A stretch of DNA of 64,000 nucleotides from Hoylesella oralis ATCC 33269 (GCF_000185145.2 NZ_GL833119.1:1108668-1172667); one strand, 5' to 3'; shown: positions 8,915-18,294, numbered from the stretch's first letter. Notes: generated by a model from the sequence alone, not told the origin. Numbers and translations are program-made.

Positions 8915-8964
8915 GCCTCGCCGGCATTTTATTTCCCGTAAAAAGAATTAATACACCCCGAAGA

Positions 8965-8996
8965 TTTGGCTGTTTCCTGCTTTTTTTGTTTCTTTG
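8965..8996 (+). promoter_or_regulatory. Promoter for the TlpA-like gene
   Basis: TTTG (8965-8968), then 20 bp, then TTTCTTTG (8989-8996), one base off the TAnnTTTG consensus. Transcription from about 9003 would make ATG 9030 the first usable start and exclude the in-frame start at 8994. Confidence 0.55.
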
Positions 8997-9029
8997 TGGC
9001 ATTATAAACGATTAAAACAGACCGGAAAA

Positions 9030-9584
9030 ATGAAACCGATAAAGAAGAATTTAATGTGGCTTATGGCCGTGCTAATGATGATGACAATGCAGCAAACAGC
9101 AGCGGCACAGACGGCAGATAATGCCGATCCCGATGCGAAGTACGCCACGGAGTTGCTCAAGGTAGGAACCGCAGTGCCCGCGTTCAGCCTGAAAACACCC
9201 GATGGGAAGACCGTGAAGTTGAGCGATTTTAAAGGCAAATACCTTATACTCGACTTCTGGGCATCGTGGTGTCCGGACTGTCGGAAGGATGCTCCGAACT
9301 TGGTACGCATGTATGATAAGTTTCATAAACGGGGATTTGAGTTCCTTGGAGTATCGTTCGATACCGACAAGGAGGCATGGAAAAAGGCGATAAAGCAATA
9401 TGGTATTGCTTACAGGCAGGTGAGCGAACTCAAGAAGTTCCACGATACGGACATCTCGAAAGCATACGGTGTGAAGTGGATACCCTCGATGTATCTTATC
9501 GACAAGGATGGTAAAGTGGTATTAGGCACCGTGGTTTCCGATAAATTAGAGGCTCTCTTGACCGAATTGGCCGAAGGAAAATAA
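9030..9584 (+). CDS. TlpA-like thioredoxin-fold protein (AhpC/TSA-Redoxin type), exported
   Basis: The 184-residue protein has a signal peptide (residues 1-26, ending AAAQ) followed by a peroxiredoxin/TlpA-like thioredoxin fold. The active site is WASWCPDC (C81, C84), and the cis-proline is in KWIPSMYLID. It should act as a periplasmic thiol reductant or resolvase. The opening block VGTAVPAFSLKTPDGK is typical of this family in Bacteroidetes. ATG 9030 was chosen because it gives a clean signal peptide and lies downstream of the likely promoter. The next gene starts 18 bp later on the same strand, suggesting co-transcription. Confidence 0.88.
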   Translation: MKPIKKNLMWLMAVLMMMTMQQTAAAQTADNADPDAKYATELLKVGTAVPAFSLKTPDGKTVKLSDFKGKYLILDFWASWCPDCRKDAPNLVRMYDKFHKRGFEFLGVSFDTDKEAWKKAIKQYGIAYRQVSELKKFHDTDISKAYGVKWIPSMYLIDKDGKVVLGTVVSDKLEALLTELAEGK

Positions 9585-9602
9585 AGGGCATATCTGTCGT
9601 TT

Positions 9603-10826
9603 ATGGTTTCCATATCCGTTATTCGTCTGCGTTATCTGCTGCTCCTCGTAGGCTCTGCACTTGCGTTTACGGCCTTTGCACAATCAAAAAACAGCACATA
9701 CATCGACTTTACGATCGATCGAAAAGACTTTGTCGACACTATTCCCATCAACTACCGTCGCGGACAGATAATTCTTGCAGTGGCGATAGACGGCGAAACG
9801 TACAACTTATGTCTTGATACAGGCGCCACTATGGGGGGCATTCATGATAATTCCGCCATAAGATCGTTGTGTAAAGATACATCAGTTGTCGTGGCCGATA
9901 GCCATAACATCGGGCGGAAAACGCGGTTGGTAAGGCTCCCGCTCATGCGCTTAGGCAGTCTTTCCATTACCGATTATCCTGCTGCAACGGTGCCTCCGTC
10001 GGTCATTTCAGATTGTTTCAACGACGGTGTTATCGGTTTTAACCTCTTTTGCAAAGGCATTTTGGTTAAGATCGACCTAAGAAGTAAGGTGCTGATACTG
10101 ACCGACCGCAAAGACTTCTTCCGTAAGGAAAAGGGCATAATGCTACCTTACGAGATGCACGGAGTGCCCGTTGTAGAGCTCGAGCCATCGGCTTCGTGTA
10201 AAGATAAAGCTATCTTTGATACCGGTTTCAATGGCTTCTATACAATGAACAAGGTTGGGGCATTCGACGTGTTTGTCCAAACAGACAAGGAAAAGTTTAT
10301 GCCTGTTGCCGAAAAAATGCGCAAACAGGTGCGATGGACGGGCGTGGGACGCGCGAGTATGGGTGTGTTCGGTACGGGAAAAGAGCACGAAATCGTGGTG
10401 TTGCAGTTAGATAGATTGCGCGTAGGCAGGATGTCTTTCTTCGGTGTACCGACAAGTACCGGCGTTGGAAACTCGCTCTTGGGCTGTCGGATGCTGCAAT
10501 ATGGATCGGTAATTATTGATCCTTTCCGCGAAAGACTTATTTTCCGACCTTATCATGATGGCGATACGTGCCATGTAGATCGCCAACCGTCCGACTTTTT
10601 CGTGGTGCCTGTCGACGGTAAGCCTATAGTGAGTCTGATCAATGAACAGAGTAAAGTGTATGCAGACGGTATGCGTGTGGGCGATACCGTTACGGAAGTA
10701 GATGGGAAAAAGATAGACGATTTCTGCACATTCGTAACGGAAACCGAGGACGAGAAGCCCATGTACAGGTTTTCTTTACAGTCTGGAGACGGCGTAAAGA
10801 AAGCGGTTGTCTACGAAAGACAATAG
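9603..10826 (+). CDS. Exported aspartyl-protease-like protein with a PDZ-like C-terminus
   Basis: The 407-residue protein has an N-terminal signal peptide (about residues 1-27). Two retropepsin-type motifs follow: LCLDTGATMGGI (D72, T73, G74) and AIFDTGFNGFY (D206, T207, G208). These are the paired DTG loops of an aspartic protease in a single chain. The last 80 residues (SLINEQSKVYADGMRVGDTVTEVDGKKI) resemble a PDZ domain. Such proteins are common in Bacteroidetes envelopes, mostly without a known substrate. It follows the thioredoxin-like gene closely and is convergent with the mechanosensitive channel gene, 24 bp away. Confidence 0.75.
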   Translation: MVSISVIRLRYLLLLVGSALAFTAFAQSKNSTYIDFTIDRKDFVDTIPINYRRGQIILAVAIDGETYNLCLDTGATMGGIHDNSAIRSLCKDTSVVVADSHNIGRKTRLVRLPLMRLGSLSITDYPAATVPPSVISDCFNDGVIGFNLFCKGILVKIDLRSKVLILTDRKDFFRKEKGIMLPYEMHGVPVVELEPSASCKDKAIFDTGFNGFYTMNKVGAFDVFVQTDKEKFMPVAEKMRKQVRWTGVGRASMGVFGTGKEHEIVVLQLDRLRVGRMSFFGVPTSTGVGNSLLGCRMLQYGSVIIDPFRERLIFRPYHDGDTCHVDRQPSDFFVVPVDGKPIVSLINEQSKVYADGMRVGDTVTEVDGKKIDDFCTFVTETEDEKPMYRFSLQSGDGVKKAVVYERQ

Positions 10827-10850
10827 TCTTGCCGCAGACAATAATGCGGT

Positions 10851-12023
10851 CTATTCGCCCGAAGCAGCCAGTTGTTGGTATATTTTCAGTCCGAATATCG
10901 GTGCAAGAGCATACGCCCATTCCATAAGGGCGGAGCGTTCGTGTTCGTAATGCACCCACTCTTTGTTGCGTAGGAAGAAGTAGAGTTCCATCGGAAGGCC
11001 TGTTGTAGTAGCCTCGAGCAGGCGCACCATGCACGTTAGGTCGGTGTTTATCTGCGGCATTTTGAGCAGTTTGGCCTCGATATATTTACGGTATAGGCCT
11101 ACGTTAGTTATTGTTCCGTCGTCCGTATCGGCCGGTGCATAGCCCTTATCTTTTAGCTTTTGCAGCATTTCACCCTCTGCCAAGCAGATGCTGTTGAAGT
11201 CTATATATATCTTACGTGTTACTCTTCGGCCTGCACTTTGTTGCATCCCGATCCAGTTTTGGAACGAGTCGTCGACTAAAGTTTGCGGGGTTACCGTTAT
11301 TATAGTATTGTCGAAGTTGCGTACTTTTACCGTTGTAAGGCTGATCTCCTCTACGTTTCCGTCCGCTCCAGCCTTGGGTACGGTGATCCAGTCGCCCACA
11401 CTAACCATGTTATTACTGGTAAGTCGGATGCCTGCAACTAATCCCGAAATGGTGTCTTTGAATACTAACATGAGCACAGCCGATGTGGCTCCAAGGCCTG
11501 CAAATAATGTCATCGGGTTCTTGTTGAATATGATAGCGATGCCGACAATAGCGCCTATGAAGATTACAACTATCTTCAACACCCCGCAGAACGACTTTAT
11601 GTACTGCTGGGTGGAACTGTTATCGGTGGTTTCGAGCGTGTTGAAAGCATTGATCAGCACGATGCACAGCCGTGCGGTCATAATGGTAATGTAGATAGCT
11701 GTAAGGCGTGCGAGCGTTTCGCGTACCGCAGGGAACTGATAGAATACCATCGGAAGGAGTTCCCATATAACAATTGCCGGCACAATGTTGCATGCCTTGA
11801 TGAGTACATTGCGGTTGAAAAGCACGTCGTCCCATTTGAGTGGCGTCTTTTTTGTTAGCTTCAAAACTACCGGAACGAATACTTTACGACAGATAAAGTC
11901 GCTTAACCATGCCAATAGGATGGCAATGGCGACCAGCAACACGTGGCGCAGAACGGGGATATATGTACCGTCTATGCCGCTTATTTGTAGGATGTGTTCT
12001 ACATAGATCCTAATTCTATCCAT
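10851..12023 (-). CDS. MscS-family mechanosensitive ion channel
   Basis: The 390-residue inner-membrane protein belongs to the small-conductance mechanosensitive channels that release solutes on osmotic downshock. Membrane segments occupy roughly the first 190 residues. The conserved pore helix and beta domain follow (GLGATSAVLMLVFKDTISGLVAGIRL, then NMVSVGDWI, and VRNFDNTIITVTPQTL), with a soluble C-terminal part. ATG 12023 gives a start directly before a hydrophobic helix; the longer frame adds 35 residues that overlap the upstream gene's C-terminus. It starts 16 bp after the PBP4-like gene, so the three minus-strand genes 13712-10851 look like one operon. It resembles the YbdG/YnaI-like longer type. 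Confidence 0.9.
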   Translation of the reverse strand: MDRIRIYVEHILQISGIDGTYIPVLRHVLLVAIAILLAWLSDFICRKVFVPVVLKLTKKTPLKWDDVLFNRNVLIKACNIVPAIVIWELLPMVFYQFPAVRETLARLTAIYITIMTARLCIVLINAFNTLETTDNSSTQQYIKSFCGVLKIVVIFIGAIVGIAIIFNKNPMTLFAGLGATSAVLMLVFKDTISGLVAGIRLTSNNMVSVGDWITVPKAGADGNVEEISLTTVKVRNFDNTIITVTPQTLVDDSFQNWIGMQQSAGRRVTRKIYIDFNSICLAEGEMLQKLKDKGYAPADTDDGTITNVGLYRKYIEAKLLKMPQINTDLTCMVRLLEATTTGLPMELYFFLRNKEWVHYEHERSALMEWAYALAPIFGLKIYQQLAASGE

Positions 12024-12039
12024 ATTATATATACTGTTT

Positions 12040-13311
12040 TTATTGGGGAGAGCATAAACTTTCGCACACTTGATCTTGGAAAGCGCGGCCGTTCTTGCCA
12101 TGCATAAGCCCCTGATTGATGATAGCAAAGCACAACGTGTGCCCGTTGGAAGCCTTGCAATAGCCCGCCAGACTGCTGATACCCGTAACGGTTCCCGTCT
12201 TTGCCCATACCCTTCCGCGGGTGAAGGGGCCGCGCATGCGTTTCTCGAGTGTGCCGTCTACGCCCGCCGTAGGCAACGAAGGTTGCAAATGCAGATAGAT
12301 GTTGCCGTTGCGATAGGCATAGCGCAGCAGGGCTACTTCGAGCTCTGCGCTCACATAATTATATAGTGAAAGGCCGGAACCATCGGCAATCCGGTAGCTT
12401 GCAGGGTTCATTCCGAGCTTGTTGATGAGGCGTTTAATGACGGCACGTGCACTCTTCGACGTTGCCGGACGGTTGCCTGTCGACGCTGCAAGTTGGTAGA
12501 ACATCGATTCGGCATACAGGTTATCGCTCTCTTTCATCATGCGCAGCAAGATTTGGTCGATGGTATGGAACCGACGGCAGATACAGAAAGCGTCTTCGGG
12601 CTTACGCCCTGTAGAGCCGAAAGCATCTACAATAATGCCCGATTCGCGCAGTTTATCCATGAATTTATCCACGAATTTGTCTTTTCTCGATATGAGCAAC
12701 GGCGACAAGATGGGGTTATCGTCGTCCCAACACCATCCTTCTCCGAGCGTATTTTGGTCCTTCATGCTCTTATCGGCATACAGATGACCGCGGATAGTGT
12801 CTACTCCCATCTTCTGTAAACTCTCTACGAAAGCGTTCATGTCGTCGCTGTTAAAGCGGGGATCGAAGCCACCTACGCAATATACATCGCCCGTCAACGT
12901 GTTGTTTTCTACCTTTCCGGTGTAGCAAAGTTCCGTTTTGAATTGGTAATCACCGCCCAACTTATCGATCGCGGCGATAGCTGTAATGATCTTCATCGTA
13001 GAGGCTGGCCGCATCAGTTGCCGCTCGTTGTGGCGATAGAGGGTGCTGTCGGCGTCCAAATCGTATACCATCAGTCCTATTTGGGAGGTCTTGAACATGC
13101 TGCTCTGCAACAGTCTGTCGATGTTTCTTTGTACGGATTGCGGCCACGGCAGCGCTATACTGTCGGCTTCGATGGTAGCAATCATTGCCGAATCGGCTAT
13201 GTTACTTTGGTCTTCATCTTCTATATTCTCATCGTCTATCTGCGCTGCAGCGGGCAAAGCTGCGGCAAATATGAGCGCAAGACCGATGATATATCTTAAA
13301 AACATATTCAT
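12040..13311 (-). CDS. dacB: D-alanyl-D-alanine carboxypeptidase/endopeptidase (PBP4 type, S13)
   Basis: This periplasmic enzyme trims or cleaves peptidoglycan cross-links. Its three active-site motifs are all present: SxxK as STMK (S104, K107), SxN as SDN (262-264), and KTG (371-373). A signal peptide spans residues 1-24 (ending LPAAAQ). The 423-residue length fits the Bacteroidetes PBP4 form, shorter in the middle domain than the E. coli enzyme. ATG 13311 overlaps the stop of the preceding PH-domain gene as ATGA, so translation is likely coupled; a second in-frame ATG at 13305 is also possible. An acidic linker follows the signal peptide. Confidence 0.92.
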   Translation of the reverse strand: MNMFLRYIIGLALIFAAALPAAAQIDDENIEDEDQSNIADSAMIATIEADSIALPWPQSVQRNIDRLLQSSMFKTSQIGLMVYDLDADSTLYRHNERQLMRPASTMKIITAIAAIDKLGGDYQFKTELCYTGKVENNTLTGDVYCVGGFDPRFNSDDMNAFVESLQKMGVDTIRGHLYADKSMKDQNTLGEGWCWDDDNPILSPLLISRKDKFVDKFMDKLRESGIIVDAFGSTGRKPEDAFCICRRFHTIDQILLRMMKESDNLYAESMFYQLAASTGNRPATSKSARAVIKRLINKLGMNPASYRIADGSGLSLYNYVSAELEVALLRYAYRNGNIYLHLQPSLPTAGVDGTLEKRMRGPFTRGRVWAKTGTVTGISSLAGYCKASNGHTLCFAIINQGLMHGKNGRAFQDQVCESLCSPQ

Positions 13312-13712
13312 TTTAGCAAGTCTTTTTCTTGTCTTTTCCTCAGCTCTTCCATAAACCTGTCGGCGCTGTTGGGCTGTATACTGACGAAATGTCTTACTCC
13401 GTACTCCAATAGCAGGTAGGAGTAAATGCCGAAGACCGTTGTCATTTTTGTGCATTTGATAATGTCGTTCACCCGAATAACTATGTTCTTCGAAAAACGT
13501 CCGTGGTTTATCGTAAGCATTTCGCCTCGGTCTGTGGTAGCGAAAGTGTAGGAAGAATGAACCACGCGCTCTATTATACCTACCACAACTATCAGAACTA
13601 CGGTGCCTGTCAGGGCGCTCTTAATCCAGAAAAGGTATGCGGCAAGCAACGAAAATAGGGCGATGCTGCACTTTGCAACGAGCGTAAAGCGCTGATGAAA
13701 GACTCTGTTCAT
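13308..13712 (-). CDS. Membrane protein with a bacterial PH-like domain
   Basis: The 134-residue protein has two membrane segments (about residues 12-28 and 34-48) followed by a beta-rich domain of the bacterial PH type, ending in a basic helix (MEELRKRQEKDLLK). These small proteins are widespread and of uncertain role. It is the first gene of the apparent operon with dacB and the MscS gene, and its stop codon overlaps the dacB start. A minus-strand -7 element, TAATTTTG, lies at 13775-13782, divergent from the nadB promoter. Confidence 0.7.
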   Translation of the reverse strand: MNRVFHQRFTLVAKCSIALFSLLAAYLFWIKSALTGTVVLIVVVGIIERVVHSSYTFATTDRGEMLTINHGRFSKNIVIRVNDIIKCTKMTTVFGIYSYLLLEYGVRHFVSIQPNSADRFMEELRKRQEKDLLK

Positions 13713-13800
13713 AAACTTAAATTACCTCCTCAGCCCGCTTGTGCGGTGCCGGAAAGGGCGTTACATACACCGTGCAAAATTACAAAAATATCTGCTTTCT

Positions 13801-13832
13801 TCTGCCAAATTACAGATAAATTGCTACTTTTG
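13801..13832 (+). promoter_or_regulatory. nadB promoter
   Basis: TCTG (13801-13804, one base off TTTG), 20 bp, then TACTTTTG (13825-13832), a full match to TAnnTTTG. It ends 23 bp before the nadB start. The divergent -7 element at 13775-13782 shares this region. Confidence 0.55.
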
Positions 13833-13855
13833 CAACGATATATATATAATATGTA

Positions 13856-15439
13856 ATGGTTTTTAAGTACGATTTCCTTATTATCGGGGCCGGTGTTGCC
13901 GGTATGAGTTACGCCTTGAAAGTAGCAAGAGCTTGTAAAGGCAAGATATGTATCATCTGCAAGTCGTCGCTCGAAGAGGCGAACACGGCATTTGCGCAGG
14001 GGGGAGTGGCCTCGGTTACCGATTTCGGAGCGGACAATTTCGAGAAACATATCCGTGATACGATAGTGGCAGGCGACTACATCAGCGATCCGAGAGCTGT
14101 GGAACAAGTGGTAAAGAATGGCCCCGCACAGATCGAAGAACTGGTGAATTGGGGCGTTAACTTCGACCGGAAGTCCGACGGAACGTTCGATCTACACCGA
14201 GAAGGCGGGCATTCTGAGTTCCGTATATTGCATCATGCCGACGATACAGGGGCCGAAATCCAGCGCAAACTGATAGAGGCAATAAAGCTAAACCCTGCTA
14301 TCGATGTGAGAGAAGGGTACTTCGCGGTGGAGATTATTACCCAACATCACCTCGGATTCGAGGTAACTCGTCGCACTACAGGCATAGAATGTTACGGCGC
14401 TTACGTACTTAATCCCGACACGCAGAAGGTAGATACCTACCTTAGCAAGGTAACCTTGATGTGCACAGGGGGCTGTGGAGCGGTGTATCAGACCACGACT
14501 AACCCCGCTATAGCTACGGGCGACGGCGAGGCGATGGTATATCGGGCCAAGGGAACTGTGCAGGATATGGAGTTCGTACAGTTCCATCCCACGGCTTTGT
14601 TCTATCCTAAAGAGACGCATCCCGCGTATCTTATCACCGAAGCTATGCGCGGATACGGCGGCATATTGCGCCTTCCGACGGGCGAATCGTTCATGGAGAA
14701 ATACGACGAACGGCTCTCCTTGGCGCCCCGCGACATCGTGGCAAGGGCGATAGACAAGGAGATGAAGATACACGGAATAGACCATGTGTGCCTCGATGTT
14801 ACCCATAAAGAGGCGGAAGAGACTAAACTTCATTTCCCTAACATTTATCAGAAGTGCCGGAGTATAGGCATTGATATAACGAAAGAGTATATACCTGTGC
14901 GCCCTGCAGCTCATTATATGTGCGGTGGAATTAAGGTAGATCTCGACGGTTGCTCCAGTATAAGCCGCTTATATGCCATAGGTGAGTGCGCTTGTACGGG
15001 ACTTCACGGCGGTAACCGGTTGGCCTCGAACTCGCTTATCGAGGCTGTAGTGTATGCAGACATGGCTGCTAAGCACAGTGTAGCTCGATTTAGCGATTAT
15101 ACATATAACGAACAAGTGCCCGAGTGGGACGATGAAGGCACGTTAACCAATGAAGAACGCGTGCTTATAACGCAAAGTGTGAAAGAAGTTGGCGAGATAA
15201 TGAGCAATTATGTGGGCATTGTACGTTCGGATATGCGCCTGAAGAGGGCTTGGAACAGGCTCGATTTGCTGTACGAGGAGACCGAAACACTCTTCAAACA
15301 CGTAAAGGCAAGTCGCGATATATGTGAGCTTCGAAACATGATTAACGTGGGTTATCTGATTACACGGCAGGCTATTGAGCGCAAAGAATGCCGCGGATTG
15401 CATTACACGATAGACTATCCGGTGCACGCATACGAATAG
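13856..15439 (+). CDS. nadB: L-aspartate oxidase
   Basis: NadB oxidises L-aspartate to iminoaspartate, the first step of NAD synthesis from aspartate. The FAD-binding start is FLIIGAGVAGMSYALKVA (residues 5-22). The succinate-dehydrogenase/NadB family blocks NTAFAQGGVA, DLHREGGHSEFRILH, QFHPTALF and RPAAHYMCGGI are all visible. The late block GLHGGNRLASNSLIEAVVYA closes the FAD domain, followed by the C-terminal helical domain. The 527 residues match the family. It is a single gene here; nadA and nadC are not adjacent. Confidence 0.95.
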   Translation: MVFKYDFLIIGAGVAGMSYALKVARACKGKICIICKSSLEEANTAFAQGGVASVTDFGADNFEKHIRDTIVAGDYISDPRAVEQVVKNGPAQIEELVNWGVNFDRKSDGTFDLHREGGHSEFRILHHADDTGAEIQRKLIEAIKLNPAIDVREGYFAVEIITQHHLGFEVTRRTTGIECYGAYVLNPDTQKVDTYLSKVTLMCTGGCGAVYQTTTNPAIATGDGEAMVYRAKGTVQDMEFVQFHPTALFYPKETHPAYLITEAMRGYGGILRLPTGESFMEKYDERLSLAPRDIVARAIDKEMKIHGIDHVCLDVTHKEAEETKLHFPNIYQKCRSIGIDITKEYIPVRPAAHYMCGGIKVDLDGCSSISRLYAIGECACTGLHGGNRLASNSLIEAVVYADMAAKHSVARFSDYTYNEQVPEWDDEGTLTNEERVLITQSVKEVGEIMSNYVGIVRSDMRLKRAWNRLDLLYEETETLFKHVKASRDICELRNMINVGYLITRQAIERKECRGLHYTIDYPVHAYE

Positions 15440-15562
15440 GCTTGTTCGTTTGAGAGGCAAGGGTAGAGACGGGATGATTATCTTAAAGCAGTTGATTATG
15501 GAGTGTTTAAATGAGCTAACTTGTTGCGATGCGGCCATTAAACCTTCATCGTTCGTCCTTCA

Positions 15563-15967
15563 TCATTCATCCTTACCGGTGGCAGATACCTGCTCTATGC
15601 TACTTACAATGCTGTCGCCAGACTTTAAAACAAAGAATTTTACGCGGATAATATTGCCGATTTCGGTGTTTCCCTCCACCTTCAGATGGCGCGCCTTGCC
15701 GTATGTAAACGTGTCGCGCCGCGAGGGGAAAGAGAGCAGCTGCAGCGTATGGCGATCGGAACCATCGCCGATAACGAAGATGCGGGCACTGTCTTTCACT
15801 GCTGTTTGGGCTTTCTTTGGCTTTGCCGGTTTGTTTTGAGTGTCGAATACATCGAAAACGCTTGCGGCAACCGTATCGCCTAATTCTTCTTTAGGGGCAT
15901 ATTTGCACGACGAAACGGACATCATGGCAAGCATAAAGCCGAAAATAACGAAAAATATCTTCTTCAT
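15563..15967 (-). CDS. Small hypothetical lipoprotein
   Basis: This 134-residue protein has a signal peptide ending in the lipobox VSSC (cysteine near residue 21), so it should be lipid-anchored in the envelope. The mature part starts with a K/P/A-rich stretch (NKPAKPKKAQTA) and continues as a short beta-rich domain. I do not recognise the family. ATG 15967 was chosen because it gives the signal peptide directly; the frame runs further upstream without one. The 122-bp gap after nadB contains no clear terminator. Confidence 0.65.
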   Translation of the reverse strand: MKKIFFVIFGFMLAMMSVSSCKYAPKEELGDTVAASVFDVFDTQNKPAKPKKAQTAVKDSARIFVIGDGSDRHTLQLLSFPSRRDTFTYGKARHLKVEGNTEIGNIIRVKFFVLKSGDSIVSSIEQVSATGKDE

Positions 15968-16161
15968 ATATCGATATCGAATAGGGATGTTTGCTGCGGG
16001 ATAATATATTTCTGCGTGGCTCGGAACACATCCGTTTAGTGCAAAAATAGTCAAAATACACATGTTCTGCGGCCTGTGCGCTACATTATTATGTTTATTT
16101 AAGGAAGCATAGACGTGCTGTCTGTGTGCGATAAACGTACTGCCTGTGGCCGCCAGACGGG

Positions 16162-17637
16162 CTATCTGTCTGTGATAGGTGCATGATCTATGGTTTGCGT
16201 TTCGGGCCAGTTCACGAGATAGAGTTTCTCAGTGGCCCGCGTAAATGCCGTGTAGAGCCAGTGCAGATAGTCGGGTGTGAGCATTTCATCGGTCATATAA
16301 CCTTGGTCAAGATATACATGTGCCCACTGTCCACCCTGTGCCTTGTGGCAGGTAATGGCATAGGCGTATTTTATTTGCACGGCATTGAAGTAGTCGTTTC
16401 CTTTCATCTTTTTGATACGTTCGGCCTTTACGGCGATGTCGCCGTAATCTTCTTCCATCACTCGGTTGTAGAGTTGTTCTTGCTGTTCGTGTGTAAGAGC
16501 GGGCGCATCGGCGGCAAGCGTGTCGAGAATAACGGTGGTATCGAGCTCGAAGTGGTCGTAGTCGGGGAAGTCGAGCGTTACGTCTGCGAAACGAAAATCA
16601 TAGAGCTCGCGCACGTTTCTCACACGTCTGACGCAGGCACGGTCGCCGTTTGCGATGAACGAAATGCCGCGATCGGCGGTCGCAGGCAGTACGGATGAGG
16701 ATGACGGAGCATAGTCCAGATACTTGTTTTTTACTACCATAAGCATGTCGCCTGCGGTCAATTCCTCTTCTCTTCCTAACACCATGTTGCGTATTCCGCG
16801 GTTATAAATGTTGCTACGTTTATTACTTCGGGTAATTACCATGGTTTCATCGGTGCCCACTTTGCTATAACTGGATGCCAAAGACTCTATGAGTTCGTTG
16901 CCCGTAACGATGCTGATATCGGCAAATCCGTGCAGTCTGATCTTGGGAAGCAGTGTGTGTGCATCGTGTGTAATCATGGTACGTATGGTCGTGGCATTAT
17001 AAAGAATGCCGCTATCTTGGCTCTGTCGGAGCACTTCATTCAAGTCTTGTTCGTATAATTTAAGTCCGTAAGCGGCAATAACCCTGCTGTTCAGTGCCGG
17101 CGACTCTTGCTCTCCGACGGGCGGCAGCTGCGCTCTGTCGCCGATAAGCAGCATGCGGCAGTTGCGTCCGCTGTATATATATTGTATCAAATCGTCTAAT
17201 AGTCGGCCGCTACCGAATGCCGATTCGCCGCCTGTACCGTTCGATATCATGGAACATTCGTCGATGATAAAGAGCGTATCGGTGTGCATGTTGTCGTTTA
17301 GATTGAATGTTCCGCCGATGCCGGAGTAAGACCTTTCGCGGTAGATGCGGCAGTGTATGGTAAATGCCTCGTGGTTGCTGTTGATGGAGAACACCTTGGC
17401 AGCGCGGCCGGTGGGTGCGAGTAACAGCATTTTTTGCCCCAAACTTGCCAGCGACTTTACGATGGCAGCAGCGATAGAAGTCTTTCCGGTGCCCGCGGAG
17501 CCGCGGAGTATCATTGCTGTATGGGCATCGCGATCGGCCATGAACGAGACGAAAGTGCGGATGGCTTGCCTCTGTTGCGCGGTTGGAGTAAAGTCGAATT
17601 GTCGACAGATCTGGTATGATAATTCGTCAGCTATCAT
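16162..17637 (-). CDS. RecD-like SF1 ATP-dependent helicase
   Basis: This is a 491-residue superfamily 1 helicase with the RecD2/UvrD-C arrangement. Motif I is GSAGTGKTS (residues 46-54), motif II is FIIDECS (D127, E128), motif III is LLIGDRAQLPPVG, and the C-terminal UvrD_C_2 block is AYAITCHKAQGGQW followed by YTAFTRATEKLYLV. It lacks the long N-terminal region of full RecD2 proteins. It probably acts as a 5'-3' helicase in DNA repair. The frame is open for another 140 codons upstream, but those encode no helicase motif and overlap the divergent gene, so ATG 17637 is preferred. Confidence 0.88.
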   Translation of the reverse strand: MIADELSYQICRQFDFTPTAQQRQAIRTFVSFMADRDAHTAMILRGSAGTGKTSIAAAIVKSLASLGQKMLLLAPTGRAAKVFSINSNHEAFTIHCRIYRERSYSGIGGTFNLNDNMHTDTLFIIDECSMISNGTGGESAFGSGRLLDDLIQYIYSGRNCRMLLIGDRAQLPPVGEQESPALNSRVIAAYGLKLYEQDLNEVLRQSQDSGILYNATTIRTMITHDAHTLLPKIRLHGFADISIVTGNELIESLASSYSKVGTDETMVITRSNKRSNIYNRGIRNMVLGREEELTAGDMLMVVKNKYLDYAPSSSSVLPATADRGISFIANGDRACVRRVRNVRELYDFRFADVTLDFPDYDHFELDTTVILDTLAADAPALTHEQQEQLYNRVMEEDYGDIAVKAERIKKMKGNDYFNAVQIKYAYAITCHKAQGGQWAHVYLDQGYMTDEMLTPDYLHWLYTAFTRATEKLYLVNWPETQTIDHAPITDR

Positions 17638-17656
17638 TGAAATTAGAAAAGTATTT

Positions 17657-17792
17657 TGTATTTTTGCAGAATATAGGCGGCATTTCGGCAAATTGAAGCG
17701 AACTTCTTTGCATTCGACTTGCACTATTTTTGCAGAAAATAGGCTATGCCTTGGCGATTTGAAAGTTTGCTTTGTGTATAATACAATGCAAA
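17657..17792 (+). repeat. Imperfect tandem duplication between divergent genes
   Basis: Two copies of about 66 bp start at 17659 and 17725. Each opens with TATTTTTGCAGAAWATAGG (one mismatch over 19 bp) and continues with weaker similarity, through GGCAAATTGAAG/GGCGATTTGAAAG to CTTTG. Both copies contain a TAnnTTTG box (17659-17666 and 17725-17732). The region separates the helicase gene from the gene at 17818. Confidence 0.6.
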
Positions 17793-17817
17793 AGTAGGAA
17801 AAGTATTCCGAACGTAG

Positions 17818-18294
17818 ATGAAAATAAAGAATAATTATATATTGGGCTTCTGTGTACTGCTGTTGGCGGTGCTCTGCGTGCTCAGCGTGAGCACTCCGGT
17901 GAGGTTCCGGAGACAGAAACAACAGAGAGAGGTCGAAGTAAAACGCTGTTTGATGGCTATACGTAGGGCGGAAATGAAGTATCTGCAGGCATACGGCACA
18001 TATACCGATAATTTCAGAGCGCTCACAGCGGCACGTCTGTTGGCAGATTCTGTACAATATATACCTTATTCGGGCGGCAAACGTTTCCGACTTGCCGTAT
18101 CCGTACAGCTTACGAAGACGGGCAATCGCGTGCCTTTAATGGAGTGCAGCGCTACGTATACAGACTATCTGCATGGGCTCGATGCCTCGCAGATTGCCGA
18201 TATAACTGAAGATGCGAACGCTTCAGGGCGCTTTGCAGGATTGAAGATAGGGGATTTAACAACACCAAATGATAATGCAGGAAACTGGGAATAG
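17818..18294 (+). CDS. Hypothetical single-pass membrane protein
   Basis: The 158-residue protein has one N-terminal membrane helix (residues 8-27). It is followed by a basic, helical stretch (RRQKQQREVEVKRCLMAIRR) and a small soluble domain containing YLQAYGTYTDNF and GGKRFRLAVS. The membrane-helix-then-amphipathic-helix layout loosely recalls pilin-like proteins, but I cannot assign a family. It overlaps the DUF3822 gene by 26 bp and is followed by rsmD, so the three form a tight operon. That order makes a cell-envelope or assembly role conceivable, but nothing in the sequence proves one. Confidence 0.65.
   Translation: MKIKNNYILGFCVLLLAVLCVLSVSTPVRFRRQKQQREVEVKRCLMAIRRAEMKYLQAYGTYTDNFRALTAARLLADSVQYIPYSGGKRFRLAVSVQLTKTGNRVPLMECSATYTDYLHGLDASQIADITEDANASGRFAGLKIGDLTTPNDNAGNWE

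Noticed and set aside
13730..14107. Minus-strand frame over the nadB start
   Set aside because: It covers the nadB promoter and FAD motif, has low-complexity composition and no domain.
15450..15839. Plus-strand frame overlapping the small lipoprotein gene
   Set aside because: The minus-strand alternative has a clear lipoprotein signal; this frame has none and looks like its mirror.
17638..18057. N-terminal extension of the RecD-like helicase
   Set aside because: The extra residues hold no helicase motif, overlap the divergent gene at 17818 and cross the promoter region; ATG 17637 gives the normal domain start.
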